The notes beneath the pieces are model-generated. The model worked only from the letters and a program-made list of their open reading frames with translations. It did not search any database and was not told where the DNA came from. DNA of 64,000 nucleotides from positions 62,001 through 126,000 of the forward strand of contig NZ_JYLI01000017.1 of assembly GCF_001439785.1 (NCBI RefSeq). The letters are read 5' to 3'. Both the position numbers and the translations under genes were made by a program. Shown here in pieces: positions 16,818-25,727 of this stretch. Position 1 is the stretch's first letter; the number at the start of each line of letters is the position of its first letter. The stretch comes from Pseudomonas poae. GTDB taxonomy: Bacteria; Pseudomonadota; Gammaproteobacteria; Pseudomonadales; Pseudomonadaceae.

Positions 16818-17451
16818 TCGTTTGGTGCAGGGTGCCATCGACACCTTGTTGATGGTCGGCGTGTCGTCACTGATCGCATTGCTGGTGGGCATTCCGCTTG
16901 CGGTGTTCCTGGTGACCAGCGACAAGGGCGGGATCTATCAGGCCCCGGCCTTGAACCGCGTGCTGGGGGCGTTCGTCAATCTGTTCCGCTCGATTCCGTT
17001 TCTGATTCTGATGGTGGCGCTCATCCCCTTCACTCGCCTTATCGTCGGCACCACCTACGGCGTCTGGGCCGCCGTGGTGCCACTGACCATCGCCGCTACG
17101 CCGTTTTTTGCACGGATCGCCGAGGTGAGTCTGCGTGAGGTCGATCACGGCCTGATCGAAGCCGCACAGGCCATGGGGTGCAGGCGCTGGCACATCATCC
17201 GGCACGTGCTGTTGCCGGAGGCGTTGCCGGGCATCGTCGGCGGGTTCACGATTACCCTGGTGACGATGATCAACTCATCGGCCATGGCCGGGGCGATTGG
17301 CGCCGGTGGCTTGGGCGACATTGCCTACCGCTACGGGTATCAGCGCTTTGACACGCAGATCATGCTGACCGTGATTGTGCTGCTGGTGGTGCTGGTGACG
17401 GTGATTCAGTTGGGTGGAGATCGGTTGGCGCGGGTGCTCGACAAGCGCTGA
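16807..17451 (+). CDS. MetI-type ABC transporter permease
   Basis: This 214-residue inner-membrane permease has about five transmembrane segments and the EAA loop EAAQAMGCRRWHIIRHVLLPEALPG, characteristic of MetI. FVNLFRSIPFLILMVALIPFTR and INSSAMAGAIGAGGLGDIAYRYGYQRF are strong family matches. The ATG at 16807 lies inside the end of the ATPase gene and opens MWFDRLVQG. A longer frame from 16732 would add 25 unrelated residues. It is the last gene of the operon that starts near 10955. Confidence 0.91.
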   Translation: MWFDRLVQGAIDTLLMVGVSSLIALLVGIPLAVFLVTSDKGGIYQAPALNRVLGAFVNLFRSIPFLILMVALIPFTRLIVGTTYGVWAAVVPLTIAATPFFARIAEVSLREVDHGLIEAAQAMGCRRWHIIRHVLLPEALPGIVGGFTITLVTMINSSAMAGAIGAGGLGDIAYRYGYQRFDTQIMLTVIVLLVVLVTVIQLGGDRLARVLDKR

Positions 17452-17499
17452 ATGGCAAGGGTCTGCATCGCCTTGTGGGCGATGCAACCACTCGTCGCC

Positions 17500-17517
17500 A
17501 CTGTCAATTCTGACAGT
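17500..17517. promoter_or_regulatory. Perfect 7-bp-arm palindrome upstream of the 17601 gene
   Basis: ACTGTCA and TGACAGT flank ATTC. The site lies about 84 bp before the start codon at 17601, in a short intergenic region. Its exact symmetry suggests a dimeric regulator site, possibly overlapping the promoter. I cannot name the regulator. Confidence 0.45.
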
Positions 17518-17600
17518 AGATTCAATTAACCTCACAAGCGCTTCATTCACCTTGCCCGTTGCGCAGCCAGTGCGCGACTCAACCCAGCAAGGTGATGGTT

Positions 17601-19499
17601 ATGACCACTCCAACTCAATTACTCCCCACGCCGCCCTATTCGGTCTATCCCGCCATACCGTTAACCGCTACCCCTTACCCGGAAGCCTCGGAGTGGGGTC
17701 TGGGCCGGCGCGAGACGGACCCTAATGCCCTGTTTGCCTTTGAAAATTGGCAGGCGTCCGTTCCAAACGACAGCTTCGCGATCTATTGGGGCACTTCGCC
17801 GATACCTGTGGCTCAGGACATCGTCAAGAACATTGCCAATCGCTATAACCTGACGATCCCAGGTACAAAAATTCCCGAAGGCGAATCCGATGTAGTTGGC
17901 GAAGTAACGCGCGCTGCCAGCGGGCAACTGGAAGCTTCATTTCCTCAACTTTATCTGGTCAAGACCCAGCGCCCCGGCGGACTCACTTTCTGGGCTTCAG
18001 AGCACTACCACCGCGGGTTGCACCTGACGATCGATGGTTTGCCGGATGGCTCGATCATTAATCAGGCCAATACCCAGATCGGGCTGTGGTGCCTGATCAA
18101 ACCGTACGAAAACATTCGCAAGAACGACACCATTACAGTCGCCTATGGCGCATCCACCATCGATCATATTGTCAGCCCCGCCGAGGCCGCGGGGACGGCG
18201 CCGATTCGCATCTTTATCAGCCCACAGGTGATCAAGCAGGGCAATCAGTTCGGTCCGGTTGGTGTGGCGTTCATGGTACGAGACGTGGTGAACAACGTCT
18301 CCGGGGAGACGTACGCGTACTCCAAGCCCTATATTCTGGAGAGTGAGCTGGACGTCACTCTGCTCAGGCCGCCGGCGTTCATGCTCGACGGTGTCGTAAA
18401 GTCCACGGTCGACCTTGATCAACCCAGCGCGCAGCGCTACGAAGCACAGGTCACTTTGCCTGTAGACCCTCTGGCCCCTACCCCCCCTAACCAGATCGTA
18501 CTGGTCGTGACGGTGACGCAGAACACCCAATCCGGCACGTCCTCGCGCACCGTGCGCCTGCCTGCCGTTACCGACAAGAACCAGGGCTCGGAAATCCTCG
18601 CGATCCCCACCGACCTCATCGCCTCGATGACCGACGGCACCCTGCGCATGTTTGTCGAGTGGCAAGCCGCTGATGGCACGCTGCTGAATCGCTCGGGCAG
18701 CACAGTGGTGAGGGTCGTGGGCACCGCTGCACTGGTTCTCCCGGCACCCGCGTTCGAAAACAAGCCCGGGCCTCGGACGATCGCCCCGGAGAACTATCCG
18801 AACGGTGCCGTTGTGGCAGTGAAGTACCAGGGCATGAACTCTACCCACGTGATCAGCCTCAACTGGACCTTTGCCAATGGTTCCAGCGCCGCTATTCCGG
18901 TGCAGACGGGCAACGCCAGCGGTACTGTTCTCTTCAACATCAGCCCGCAACTTATTTCTCAAAGCATGGGCCAGGTTGTCAACTTGAGTTACGAAGTGAC
19001 GACGAACATCAAAACATCCGTGTCGGGCAACCAGCAACTGAAGGTTCAAGGTAAAGAACTGGTCAACGACACCAGTACGTTTGCCGACGGTTCCTATGCC
19101 GGCTGGGAGCGGGGCCCTGCAGGAGCGGACCCACGAAACCTGAAATTCGTGAACGATAATGGAAAGCTGATCCTGTTCAACAATACGTTCACTAATAAAT
19201 CGGCGGGTGTCTTGCTTAAAAAGCGCTTCACGAATCTTCGTGCAGGCACCACCTATGTATTCAGTGTGCAAGTCAGTCGGTGGAGTGAAGATTTCGCCTA
19301 CCCGATTGGTTTTCTGCAAACGAGCCAGGGCGAGAAGACCACTCCACTGACGATTACGACGGATTACCCCTACTTCCAGTCGATGTCACTGTCCTTTGTC
19401 GCTCAAGGTACCGACATTGACCTCATGTATGTCAGCGACCAGGATAGCGGCGTCGGCAATGACTACGTCCTGCGCAACTTTGTGGTGGAGCGAACCTAG
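17601..19499 (+). CDS. Large beta-rich repeat protein of unknown function
   Basis: I do not recognise a named family. The 632-residue protein has no signal peptide or membrane segment. Several immunoglobulin-like stretches are visible: FAIYWGTSPIPVAQDI near residue 55, WCLIKPYENIRKNDTITVAYG near 160-180, and LVVTVTQNTQSGTSSRTVRL near 300. The C-terminal 150 residues (from DTSTFADGSYAGWERG) look like a carbohydrate-binding-module-type jelly roll, with FVNDNGKLILFNN and a final YVLRNFVVERT. The PY-x-x-GD/ND module is shared with the protein at 10056. I chose the ATG at 17601, preceded by AAGG. Base composition is less GC-rich than the neighbours. A strong terminator follows. A surface or extracellular adhesive or toxin-related role is possible but unsupported. 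Confidence 0.7.
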   Translation: MTTPTQLLPTPPYSVYPAIPLTATPYPEASEWGLGRRETDPNALFAFENWQASVPNDSFAIYWGTSPIPVAQDIVKNIANRYNLTIPGTKIPEGESDVVGEVTRAASGQLEASFPQLYLVKTQRPGGLTFWASEHYHRGLHLTIDGLPDGSIINQANTQIGLWCLIKPYENIRKNDTITVAYGASTIDHIVSPAEAAGTAPIRIFISPQVIKQGNQFGPVGVAFMVRDVVNNVSGETYAYSKPYILESELDVTLLRPPAFMLDGVVKSTVDLDQPSAQRYEAQVTLPVDPLAPTPPNQIVLVVTVTQNTQSGTSSRTVRLPAVTDKNQGSEILAIPTDLIASMTDGTLRMFVEWQAADGTLLNRSGSTVVRVVGTAALVLPAPAFENKPGPRTIAPENYPNGAVVAVKYQGMNSTHVISLNWTFANGSSAAIPVQTGNASGTVLFNISPQLISQSMGQVVNLSYEVTTNIKTSVSGNQQLKVQGKELVNDTSTFADGSYAGWERGPAGADPRNLKFVNDNGKLILFNNTFTNKSAGVLLKKRFTNLRAGTTYVFSVQVSRWSEDFAYPIGFLQTSQGEKTTPLTITTDYPYFQSMSLSFVAQGTDIDLMYVSDQDSGVGNDYVLRNFVVERT

Positions 19500-19533
19500 C
19501 TTTTCAACGTGACGACACCTCGATGCATTTGAG

Positions 19534-19567
19534 CGGAACAGGCGCAGAGGCTGTTCCGTTTTTATTT
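19534..19567 (+). terminator. Rho-independent terminator
   Basis: CGGAACAG pairs with CTGTTCCG around 9 bases and is followed by TTTTTATTT. It lies 35 bp after the stop of the 17601 gene. Confidence 0.85.
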
Positions 19568-19578
19568 AGGGCGCCGCC

Positions 19579-20250
19579 GTGGCGTATAGTCACGCTCTTA
19601 GCCACCACGCCGAAGCCCCCACCGTGAAACTCGCCCCTGACGACCTCGACCAGATCACCTCCACCACCCTGGGCCATTACAACCAGGTGGCCGAGGACTT
19701 TCGCGAAGGCACCCGCGACCACGATGTGAGCCAGAATATCGAAGCGCTGCTGCGCCACATCCAGGGCAATGCGCCGTTCACCCTGCTGGATTTTGGCTGC
19801 GGGCCGGGGCGGGATCTGCAGACGTTTACGCGCATGGGGCATGTCGCCGTCGGCCTGGACGGGTCCGAGCGCTTTGCGCAGATGGCGCGCGAGGACAGCG
19901 GCTGCGAGGTCTATCAGCAGGATTTCCTCAAGCTGGAGCTGCCCGCCGCACGCTTCGACGGGATCTTCGCCAATGCGGTGCTGTTTCATATCCCCAAGCA
20001 GGAATTGCCGCGCGTGCTCACGCAGTTGCATGGCGCGTTGAAGCCGGGCGGCGTGTTGTTCAGCTCCAACCCGCGCGGGAACAACCGTGAAGGCTGGAAT
20101 GGGCCGCGCTATGGTTCCTATCACGACCTGCAGGCGTGGCAATCCTTGCTGACCACAGCCGGTTTTGTGGAACTGGAACATTACTACCGCCCGGCCGGGC
20201 TACCCCGCGATCAGCAACCGTGGCTGGCGAGCGTCTGGCGCAAAGCTTAA
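19579..20250 (+). CDS. Class I SAM-dependent methyltransferase
   Basis: This 223-residue protein has the Rossmann-like SAM-binding core. Motif I is LLDFGCGPGRDLQTF near residue 65, VGLDGSERFAQMA is the acidic loop that holds the ribose, and LKPGGVLFSSNPRGNN is motif III. The substrate cannot be told from sequence. The start is uncertain: GTG at 19579 gives the full frame, but GTG at 19624 (giving VKLAPDDLDQ) is equally possible, and neither has a strong ribosome site. The gene is monocistronic, between a terminator and a fragment of the dispersed repeat. Confidence 0.8.
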   Translation: MAYSHALSHHAEAPTVKLAPDDLDQITSTTLGHYNQVAEDFREGTRDHDVSQNIEALLRHIQGNAPFTLLDFGCGPGRDLQTFTRMGHVAVGLDGSERFAQMAREDSGCEVYQQDFLKLELPAARFDGIFANAVLFHIPKQELPRVLTQLHGALKPGGVLFSSNPRGNNREGWNGPRYGSYHDLQAWQSLLTTAGFVELEHYYRPAGLPRDQQPWLASVWRKA

Positions 20251-20260
20251 GACCACCAGC

Positions 20261-20318
20261 GCGGGCAAGCCCGCTCGCCACAATAAGCCCACACATTTTC
20301 CTTAACTGAACGGCATTA
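20261..20318 (+). mobile_element. Dispersed repeat, copy E (right end only)
   Basis: Only the right REP-like arm GGCAAGCCCGCTCGCCACA, the AATAAGCCCACACATTTTC linker and the terminal repeat CTTAACTGAACGGCATTA are present. The core is absent. REP sequence follows at once. The rest of the gap to 20407 holds one more REP-like hairpin and no gene. Confidence 0.65.
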
Positions 20319-20406
20319 AGGCTCGCCCCGCTCCCACAGAGAGATGCATTCCAACTGTGGGAGCTGGCTTGCCTGCGATGACGGCTTCACAGGCCACACA
20401 TCCGCA

Positions 20407-23400
20407 TCAGGTCTGGTCCTGCCTGGGCTCGCGAATCTTGTACCAGGCCACATACAGCGCCGGCAAAAACAACAGCGTCAGCAGCGTGGCGATGATGATT
20501 CCGCCAATCATCGCGTACGCCATCGGCCCCCAGAACACTTCCCGCGCAATCGGAATCATGCCCAGGCTGGCCGCCGCAGCCGTGAGCAGGATCGGCCGGC
20601 GCCGGTGCTCGGTGGCTTCCACCACCGCATCCCACGGCGTGTAGCCGGCCACTTCATATTCATGAATTTGCGTCACCAGAATCACCGAGTTGCGGATGAT
20701 GATGCCGATCAGCGCCAGAATGCCGAGGATCGCCACAAAGCCCATGGGCGTGCCGGTGGGAATCAGCGCCAGCACCACGCCGATCAGCCCCAGCGGCGCC
20801 ACGCTGGCCACCAGGAACATCTTCTGCACGCTGTGCAGCTGGATCATCAGGAAGGTCGCCATCAAAAACAGCATCAACGGCACCACCCGGGCAATCGGGC
20901 CCTGGGCCTTGCCGCTTTCTTCCACGGTGCCGCCGGTGGCGACCTTATAGCCCACCGGCAGACCGGCGCTGAACGTGTCGATCTCGGGCTTGAGTTGTTT
21001 GACCAGGTCGGTCGGCTGTATCTCATCGCGCACCGAGGCCTTGACCGTGATGGTCGGCTTGCGGTCGCGGCGCCACACCAGCGGCTGCTCCAGCTCGTAG
21101 CGCACGGTGGCGAACGCCAGCAGCGGAATCGACGTGCCGTTGGGCGTGACAATCTGCAGGTTCTGCAGGGTTTCGGGCGTACCGCGTTCGGCGTCTTCGG
21201 CGCGACCGACCACGTTGATCAGGTAGATGTCGTCGTGCACCTGAGTCACCGAGGCACCACTGACCACGCTGTTCATCAGCTGCGCCACGTCTTCCGACGA
21301 CAGCCCCAACTGCCGCGCCTTGTCCTGGGCAATGTCGATGCGCAGCACTTTGCCCGGCTCGTTCCAGTCGTAGATCATCTCGCCCAGGTGATCGTTCTGG
21401 TCAAGCAGGGTTGCCAGTTCGATGGCGTGCTTGCGCACCTGGTCGATGTCCTGGCCCGACACGCGGTACTGAATCGGCCGCCCCACCGGCGGGCCCATTT
21501 CCAGCGGCTGCACATAGCTGCCGATGCCGACAAAGTCATCACGCAAACGCTTTTGCAGACGCGCGATCAACGCGCCGCGTTCCTCCAGGCCCTTGCTGAC
21601 GATCACCAACTGCGCGTAGTACGGGTTTTCCAGTTGCTGGTCGAGGGGCAGGTAGAAACGGATCGCGCCCTGCCCGATGTAGGTGCTCCAGCGCGCGATA
21701 TCCGGGTCGTCCTTGATGATCGCCTCAAGGCGGTCGACGGCCTTGCGGGTTTCGTTGATCGACGCGTTTTGCGGAAGGTTCAGGTCAACGAGCACTTCCG
21801 GACGGTCCGACGACGGGAAAAACTGGTTCTGCACGAACTGCATGGAGAACACCGACGCCACGAACAGCGCGACGGTAATGCCGATGGCCCACCAGCGGTT
21901 GCGCATCGCCCACAGCATGCCGCCGTTGAAGGCGCGGCCGATACGCCCCGGCTCACCGTTATGCGGCTTCACATTGGCGCTGAGGATATGCACGCCGATC
22001 ACCGGCGCAAACAGCACCGCCGCCACCCACGACACCAGCATGGCCACGGCAATCACCGCGAACAGCGTGAACGTGTATTCCCCCGCCGAACTGGCGTTGA
22101 GGCCGATGGGCACAAAGCCGGCCACGGTCACCAGCGTACCGGTGAGCATCGGGAACGCCGTGGAGGTGTAGGCGTAGGTCGCCGCCTGCTCCTTGGTTTC
22201 GCCTTTTTCCAGGCGCGTGATCATCATCTCCACGGTGATCATCGCGTCGTCCACCAGCAGGCCGAGGGCGATGATCAGCGCGCCCAACGACACGCGCTGC
22301 ATGGTGATGCCGCTGTATTCCATGAACACGAACACCAGCGCCAGCACCAGCGGAATCGAACACGCCACCACCAGGCCCGCACGCATGCCGAGGCTGATGA
22401 AGCTCACCACCAACACGATGATCACCGCTTCGAACAACGCGCTGGTGAAGCCGCCGACGGCTTCTTCCACCACCTCAGCCTGGTCGGACACCTTGTGCAC
22501 GCCCACGCCCACCGGCAGGTCGGCGGTCAGCTCGTCCATCCGCGTGTGCAGCGCCTTGCCGAACGACTGGATATTGCCGCCCTTCTGCATGGCAATCGCT
22601 AGACCGATTGCCGGTTTGCCGTTGAAGCGGAACATCGGCCGCGCGGGGTCGACGTAGCCACGGCTGATCTCGGCGATATCGGCCAGGCGGTAGAAGCGGT
22701 CATTGAGGCGCAGGTTGACGTTGGCCAGGTCCTTCTCCGAGGCAAACTGCCCGGAGGTGCGCACGGAAATCCGCTCCGGCCCCGCCTCGATCACCCCGGC
22801 GGGCGTCACCGCGTTCTGCGATTGCAGACTTTGCACCACCTGACGCTGATCAACCCCCAACGCCGCGAGTTTGCGCGTGGAGAAATTGAGGTAGATCACT
22901 TCGTCCTGCTGGCCGATCATCTCGACCTTGCCCAACCCAGGCACCGCACGGATCTCGGCGCGCACCTGCTCCACATAGTCACGCAGCTGGCGCATCGACA
23001 GGCCGTCGCCGGTAAAGGCATACACCGAGCCGAACACGTCACCGAACTCATCGTTGAACGACGGCCCCTGCAACCCCTGGGGGAAGCTGCCACGAATGTC
23101 GTCGATCTTCTTGCGCACCTGGTACCAGGTGTCCGGGATGTCCTTGGCGCTGGTGGTGTCCTTGAGGAACACGAACACCGTGGACTCGCCCGGTCGCGTA
23201 TAGCTTTTCACGTAGTCGAGGGCGTCGAGTTCTTCGAGTTTCTTCTCGATGCGGTCGGTGACCTGTTTGAGGGTTTCTTCCTGGGTCGCGCCCGGCCAGC
23301 GCGTCTGGATCACCATGGTCTTGATGGTGAACGAAGGGTCTTCCTCGCGCCCCAGGTTCATGTAAGAAAACACGCCCATCAGCAGCGCGACGAACATCAG

Positions 23401-23460
23401 GTACCAGACGAAGGACTGATGCTTGAGGGCCCAGTCAGATAAGTTGAAGCTGCGTTTCAT
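20407..23460 (-). CDS. RND efflux transporter, TriC-like
   Basis: This 1017-residue inner-membrane proton-driven pump belongs to the RND superfamily. A first transmembrane segment (about 15-35) and a large periplasmic loop are followed by GLLVDDAMITVEMM in TM4, which carries the paired aspartates of the proton relay. The second half repeats the architecture and ends in TM11-12 (IRNSVILVTQIHEYEVAG). The sequence RWPGATQEETLKQVTDRIEK and the overall length fit the TriC/MexK branch rather than AcrB. Two adaptor genes lie upstream in the same operon, overlapping by 4 bases. In P. aeruginosa TriABC exports triclosan and detergents through OpmH. No outer-membrane factor is encoded here. Substrate range is inference. 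Confidence 0.87.
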   Translation of the reverse strand: MKRSFNLSDWALKHQSFVWYLMFVALLMGVFSYMNLGREEDPSFTIKTMVIQTRWPGATQEETLKQVTDRIEKKLEELDALDYVKSYTRPGESTVFVFLKDTTSAKDIPDTWYQVRKKIDDIRGSFPQGLQGPSFNDEFGDVFGSVYAFTGDGLSMRQLRDYVEQVRAEIRAVPGLGKVEMIGQQDEVIYLNFSTRKLAALGVDQRQVVQSLQSQNAVTPAGVIEAGPERISVRTSGQFASEKDLANVNLRLNDRFYRLADIAEISRGYVDPARPMFRFNGKPAIGLAIAMQKGGNIQSFGKALHTRMDELTADLPVGVGVHKVSDQAEVVEEAVGGFTSALFEAVIIVLVVSFISLGMRAGLVVACSIPLVLALVFVFMEYSGITMQRVSLGALIIALGLLVDDAMITVEMMITRLEKGETKEQAATYAYTSTAFPMLTGTLVTVAGFVPIGLNASSAGEYTFTLFAVIAVAMLVSWVAAVLFAPVIGVHILSANVKPHNGEPGRIGRAFNGGMLWAMRNRWWAIGITVALFVASVFSMQFVQNQFFPSSDRPEVLVDLNLPQNASINETRKAVDRLEAIIKDDPDIARWSTYIGQGAIRFYLPLDQQLENPYYAQLVIVSKGLEERGALIARLQKRLRDDFVGIGSYVQPLEMGPPVGRPIQYRVSGQDIDQVRKHAIELATLLDQNDHLGEMIYDWNEPGKVLRIDIAQDKARQLGLSSEDVAQLMNSVVSGASVTQVHDDIYLINVVGRAEDAERGTPETLQNLQIVTPNGTSIPLLAFATVRYELEQPLVWRRDRKPTITVKASVRDEIQPTDLVKQLKPEIDTFSAGLPVGYKVATGGTVEESGKAQGPIARVVPLMLFLMATFLMIQLHSVQKMFLVASVAPLGLIGVVLALIPTGTPMGFVAILGILALIGIIIRNSVILVTQIHEYEVAGYTPWDAVVEATEHRRRPILLTAAAASLGMIPIAREVFWGPMAYAMIGGIIIATLLTLLFLPALYVAWYKIREPRQDQT

Positions 23461-24527
23461 CGCGGGCTGTCCTTGTCGATTTTGACTTTCTGCCCGGGTT
23501 TCAGGCTGTTCACGCCGGCGATGACGATGCGCTCGCCAGGCTTGACCCCGCCCTTGAGCAGGGCGCTGTCGCTGTCACGGCTGAGCACCGTGACGTCGCG
23601 CGGCTGCACCGTCTGGCTCTGGGTGTCGAGCAGCCAGATGCGGGTGGCGCCGTCGACTTCCTGCAAGGCGCTCAGCGGCAGCTCGATACGCGGCGCAATG
23701 GCGCTGCTCAAGGTGACGCTGATCGCCGTGCCCAGGCGGAAGGCGGGCGGCGTCTCGGCCAGGGTCAGCCGCGCGCGACGGGTGCGCGTGGCGCTTTGGG
23801 CCTGGGGTTCGATCTCGCGCACGATGGCGGTGGTGTTGACGTTGGGGTCGAGCTGCCCCGCCACAATAAACACCACGTCCGCTGGCAGACGCTCGGCGAG
23901 GCCCGCCGGCAGGTCGATCACTGCTTCCTTGACGTCCGGGCGGGCCAGGGTCACCACTTGCTGACCGGCCGTCACCACCTGACCCGCCTCGGCGTTCCAG
24001 GCGGTGACGATGCCGGCATGGTCGGTGCGCAGCTCGGCGTAGTTGAGCTGGTCCCTGGCCTGGTTGACCGAGGACTGGGCTTGCTCAAGGGTGGCGCGGG
24101 TGGTTTTCAGGTCGGTTTGGGCCACATCCAACTGGGCTTGGGCGCCGACGCCACGGTTGAACAGCTCCTGCTGACGGCGCGCGTTGGCCTGGGCATTGAT
24201 GTATTGCGCCTGCACGCGGGCGAGGTCGCCCTGGGCGGCGCGCAGCTGGTTTTGCTGATCGGTGGGGTCGAGCACGGCGAGCAGAGCGCCCTTCTCCACT
24301 TCGGCGCCCACGTCCACGGCGCGCCGCGCAATGCGGCCGGGCACGCGAAAGCCCAAGTTGCTTTCATAGCGGGCCTGGATGGTGCCGGCGAAGCGGCCGA
24401 GGGTTTCCTGGTCTTGCGCCTTCACTTGCATTGACAGCACCGGGCGCACCGGCTCGGGCGGCGCTTCTTCCCTGGAACAGGCCGCCAGTAAAAGGCCGGC
24501 GGCGAGCAGAACGGTCAGGCGCTTCAT
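23457..24527 (-). CDS. RND periplasmic adaptor, second of two (TriB-like)
   Basis: This 356-residue membrane-fusion lipoprotein bridges the RND pump and an outer-membrane channel. A signal peptide ends in the lipobox LLAAC (cysteine near residue 18). After it come the lipoyl/beta-barrel strand VDVGAEVEKGALLAVLDPTD, a coiled-coil hairpin of about residues 95-150 rich in Q, A and R, and the returning half AGIVTAWNAEAGQVVTAGQQV. The gene overlaps both neighbours by 4 bases (ATGA), which indicates tight coupling. Having two non-identical adaptors with a single pump is the TriAB hallmark. Confidence 0.87.
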   Translation of the reverse strand: MKRLTVLLAAGLLLAACSREEAPPEPVRPVLSMQVKAQDQETLGRFAGTIQARYESNLGFRVPGRIARRAVDVGAEVEKGALLAVLDPTDQQNQLRAAQGDLARVQAQYINAQANARRQQELFNRGVGAQAQLDVAQTDLKTTRATLEQAQSSVNQARDQLNYAELRTDHAGIVTAWNAEAGQVVTAGQQVVTLARPDVKEAVIDLPAGLAERLPADVVFIVAGQLDPNVNTTAIVREIEPQAQSATRTRRARLTLAETPPAFRLGTAISVTLSSAIAPRIELPLSALQEVDGATRIWLLDTQSQTVQPRDVTVLSRDSDSALLKGGVKPGERIVIAGVNSLKPGQKVKIDKDSPR

Positions 24528-25606
24528 GGCTGCGCTCCTGGCTGGGCGATCTCGACGAGCATGCCGGGGTGCAGCAACTGCCCGCCCGCCACCACGACTT
24601 TTTCACCGCCCTTGAGGCCGTCGCCAATGATCACCTTGCCGGTGAGGTAGCGCGCAACGCTGACCTTGTGCAACTGCGCCTTGCCGTCGCCGTCCACCAA
24701 CCATACGGCAGGATCGTTGATGTCTTTGGTCAGGGCCGACCAAGGCAGCTCGACACTCGGCGCGGCCTTGCCCTTGGCGGTCGCGCTCACCACAGAACCC
24801 AGCCGCATGCCCTCGGGCAGGCTTTGCAGGGCAATCTTGACTTGCACGGTACCCGTATTGGCGGCCACGGCCGGGGTGACTTCGCGCACCTTGCCCACCG
24901 CCTGAATGCTCGGGTTGTCGAGCAGGCTCACGGTGATCGGCGTCTGGGGCGCCGGCTCCACCAGCAGCGATTCATAAACGTTGAACACCGCGTCGCGCTC
25001 GCCATCGGTGGCCAGGCTGAAAATCGGCAGCGTGGCCTGCACCACCTGACCCACCTCGGCCTGGCGCGCGGTGATCACACCGGGGGCGTCGGCAATCAGC
25101 GCGGTGTAGCTCAGTTGTTCACGGGCATTGGCCAGCTGCGCCTGGGCGGCGGCCAATGCGCTTTGGCTGCCGCGCAAGGCGGCCTGGGCCGAATCGTATT
25201 CACTGCGGCTGGTGTAGCCCTTGGGCAGCAGTTTTTCCTGGCGCACGAAGGCGGCGGCGGTCTGCTTGACCCGCGCCTGCTCGGCCACCACCTGAGCCTG
25301 GGCCGAATCGACATTGGTCTGCAGATCCTTGGGGTCGAGCCTGGCCAGCACTTGTTTGGCCGTGACCCGGTCGCCCACATCGACCATGCGCTGGATGATC
25401 TTGCCGCCGACGCGAAAGGACAGGTCGGTCTGCACACGGGCCTGGATATCGCCGGTCAGGGTGACCGCTGCGGCGAAATCCGCAGGCGCAACGGTTTGCA
25501 CAAAGACCCGGGAATGCTGCTTGGGCTCGGCGTTTTCTTCACTACAGCCGCTCAATAGGGCCAGTAGACCGAATCCGAAAATACAGGTGGAAATACGACC
25601 GCCCAT
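24524..25606 (-). CDS. RND periplasmic adaptor, first of two (TriA-like)
   Basis: This 360-residue lipoprotein adaptor has signal-peptide lipobox LLSGC near residue 21. Visible features are RVGGKIIQRMVDVGDRVTAKQVLARLDPKD in the lipoyl half, a helical hairpin of about residues 100-155, and the return strand PGVITARQAEVGQVVQATLP. The C-terminal beta-barrel ends with GLKGGEKVVVAGGQLLHPG. It is the promoter-proximal gene of the three-gene pump operon. The 121-bp gap to the divergent ATPase gene at 25728 must hold its promoter. No dedicated regulator gene is adjacent, and the adaptors probably form a mixed hexamer, by analogy with TriAB. Confidence 0.87.
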   Translation of the reverse strand: MGGRISTCIFGFGLLALLSGCSEENAEPKQHSRVFVQTVAPADFAAAVTLTGDIQARVQTDLSFRVGGKIIQRMVDVGDRVTAKQVLARLDPKDLQTNVDSAQAQVVAEQARVKQTAAAFVRQEKLLPKGYTSRSEYDSAQAALRGSQSALAAAQAQLANAREQLSYTALIADAPGVITARQAEVGQVVQATLPIFSLATDGERDAVFNVYESLLVEPAPQTPITVSLLDNPSIQAVGKVREVTPAVAANTGTVQVKIALQSLPEGMRLGSVVSATAKGKAAPSVELPWSALTKDINDPAVWLVDGDGKAQLHKVSVARYLTGKVIIGDGLKGGEKVVVAGGQLLHPGMLVEIAQPGAQP

Positions 25607-25727
25607 GCAGGCTCCTTTTGCGTGATGCCGACTTGCCAGTGTGTATGCGACTGTGAGCGTAGTTCAGGGTTCCTTATCTGCATGGAGGCTTACATACTCC
25701 GATGGTTCCCACGCCGAATGAATCCCC

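Noticed and set aside
20344..22602. 752-codon open frame on the plus strand
   Set aside because: It is the antisense shadow of the RND pump gene, rich in H, R and Q, with no family features. Such frames are expected opposite GC-rich genes.
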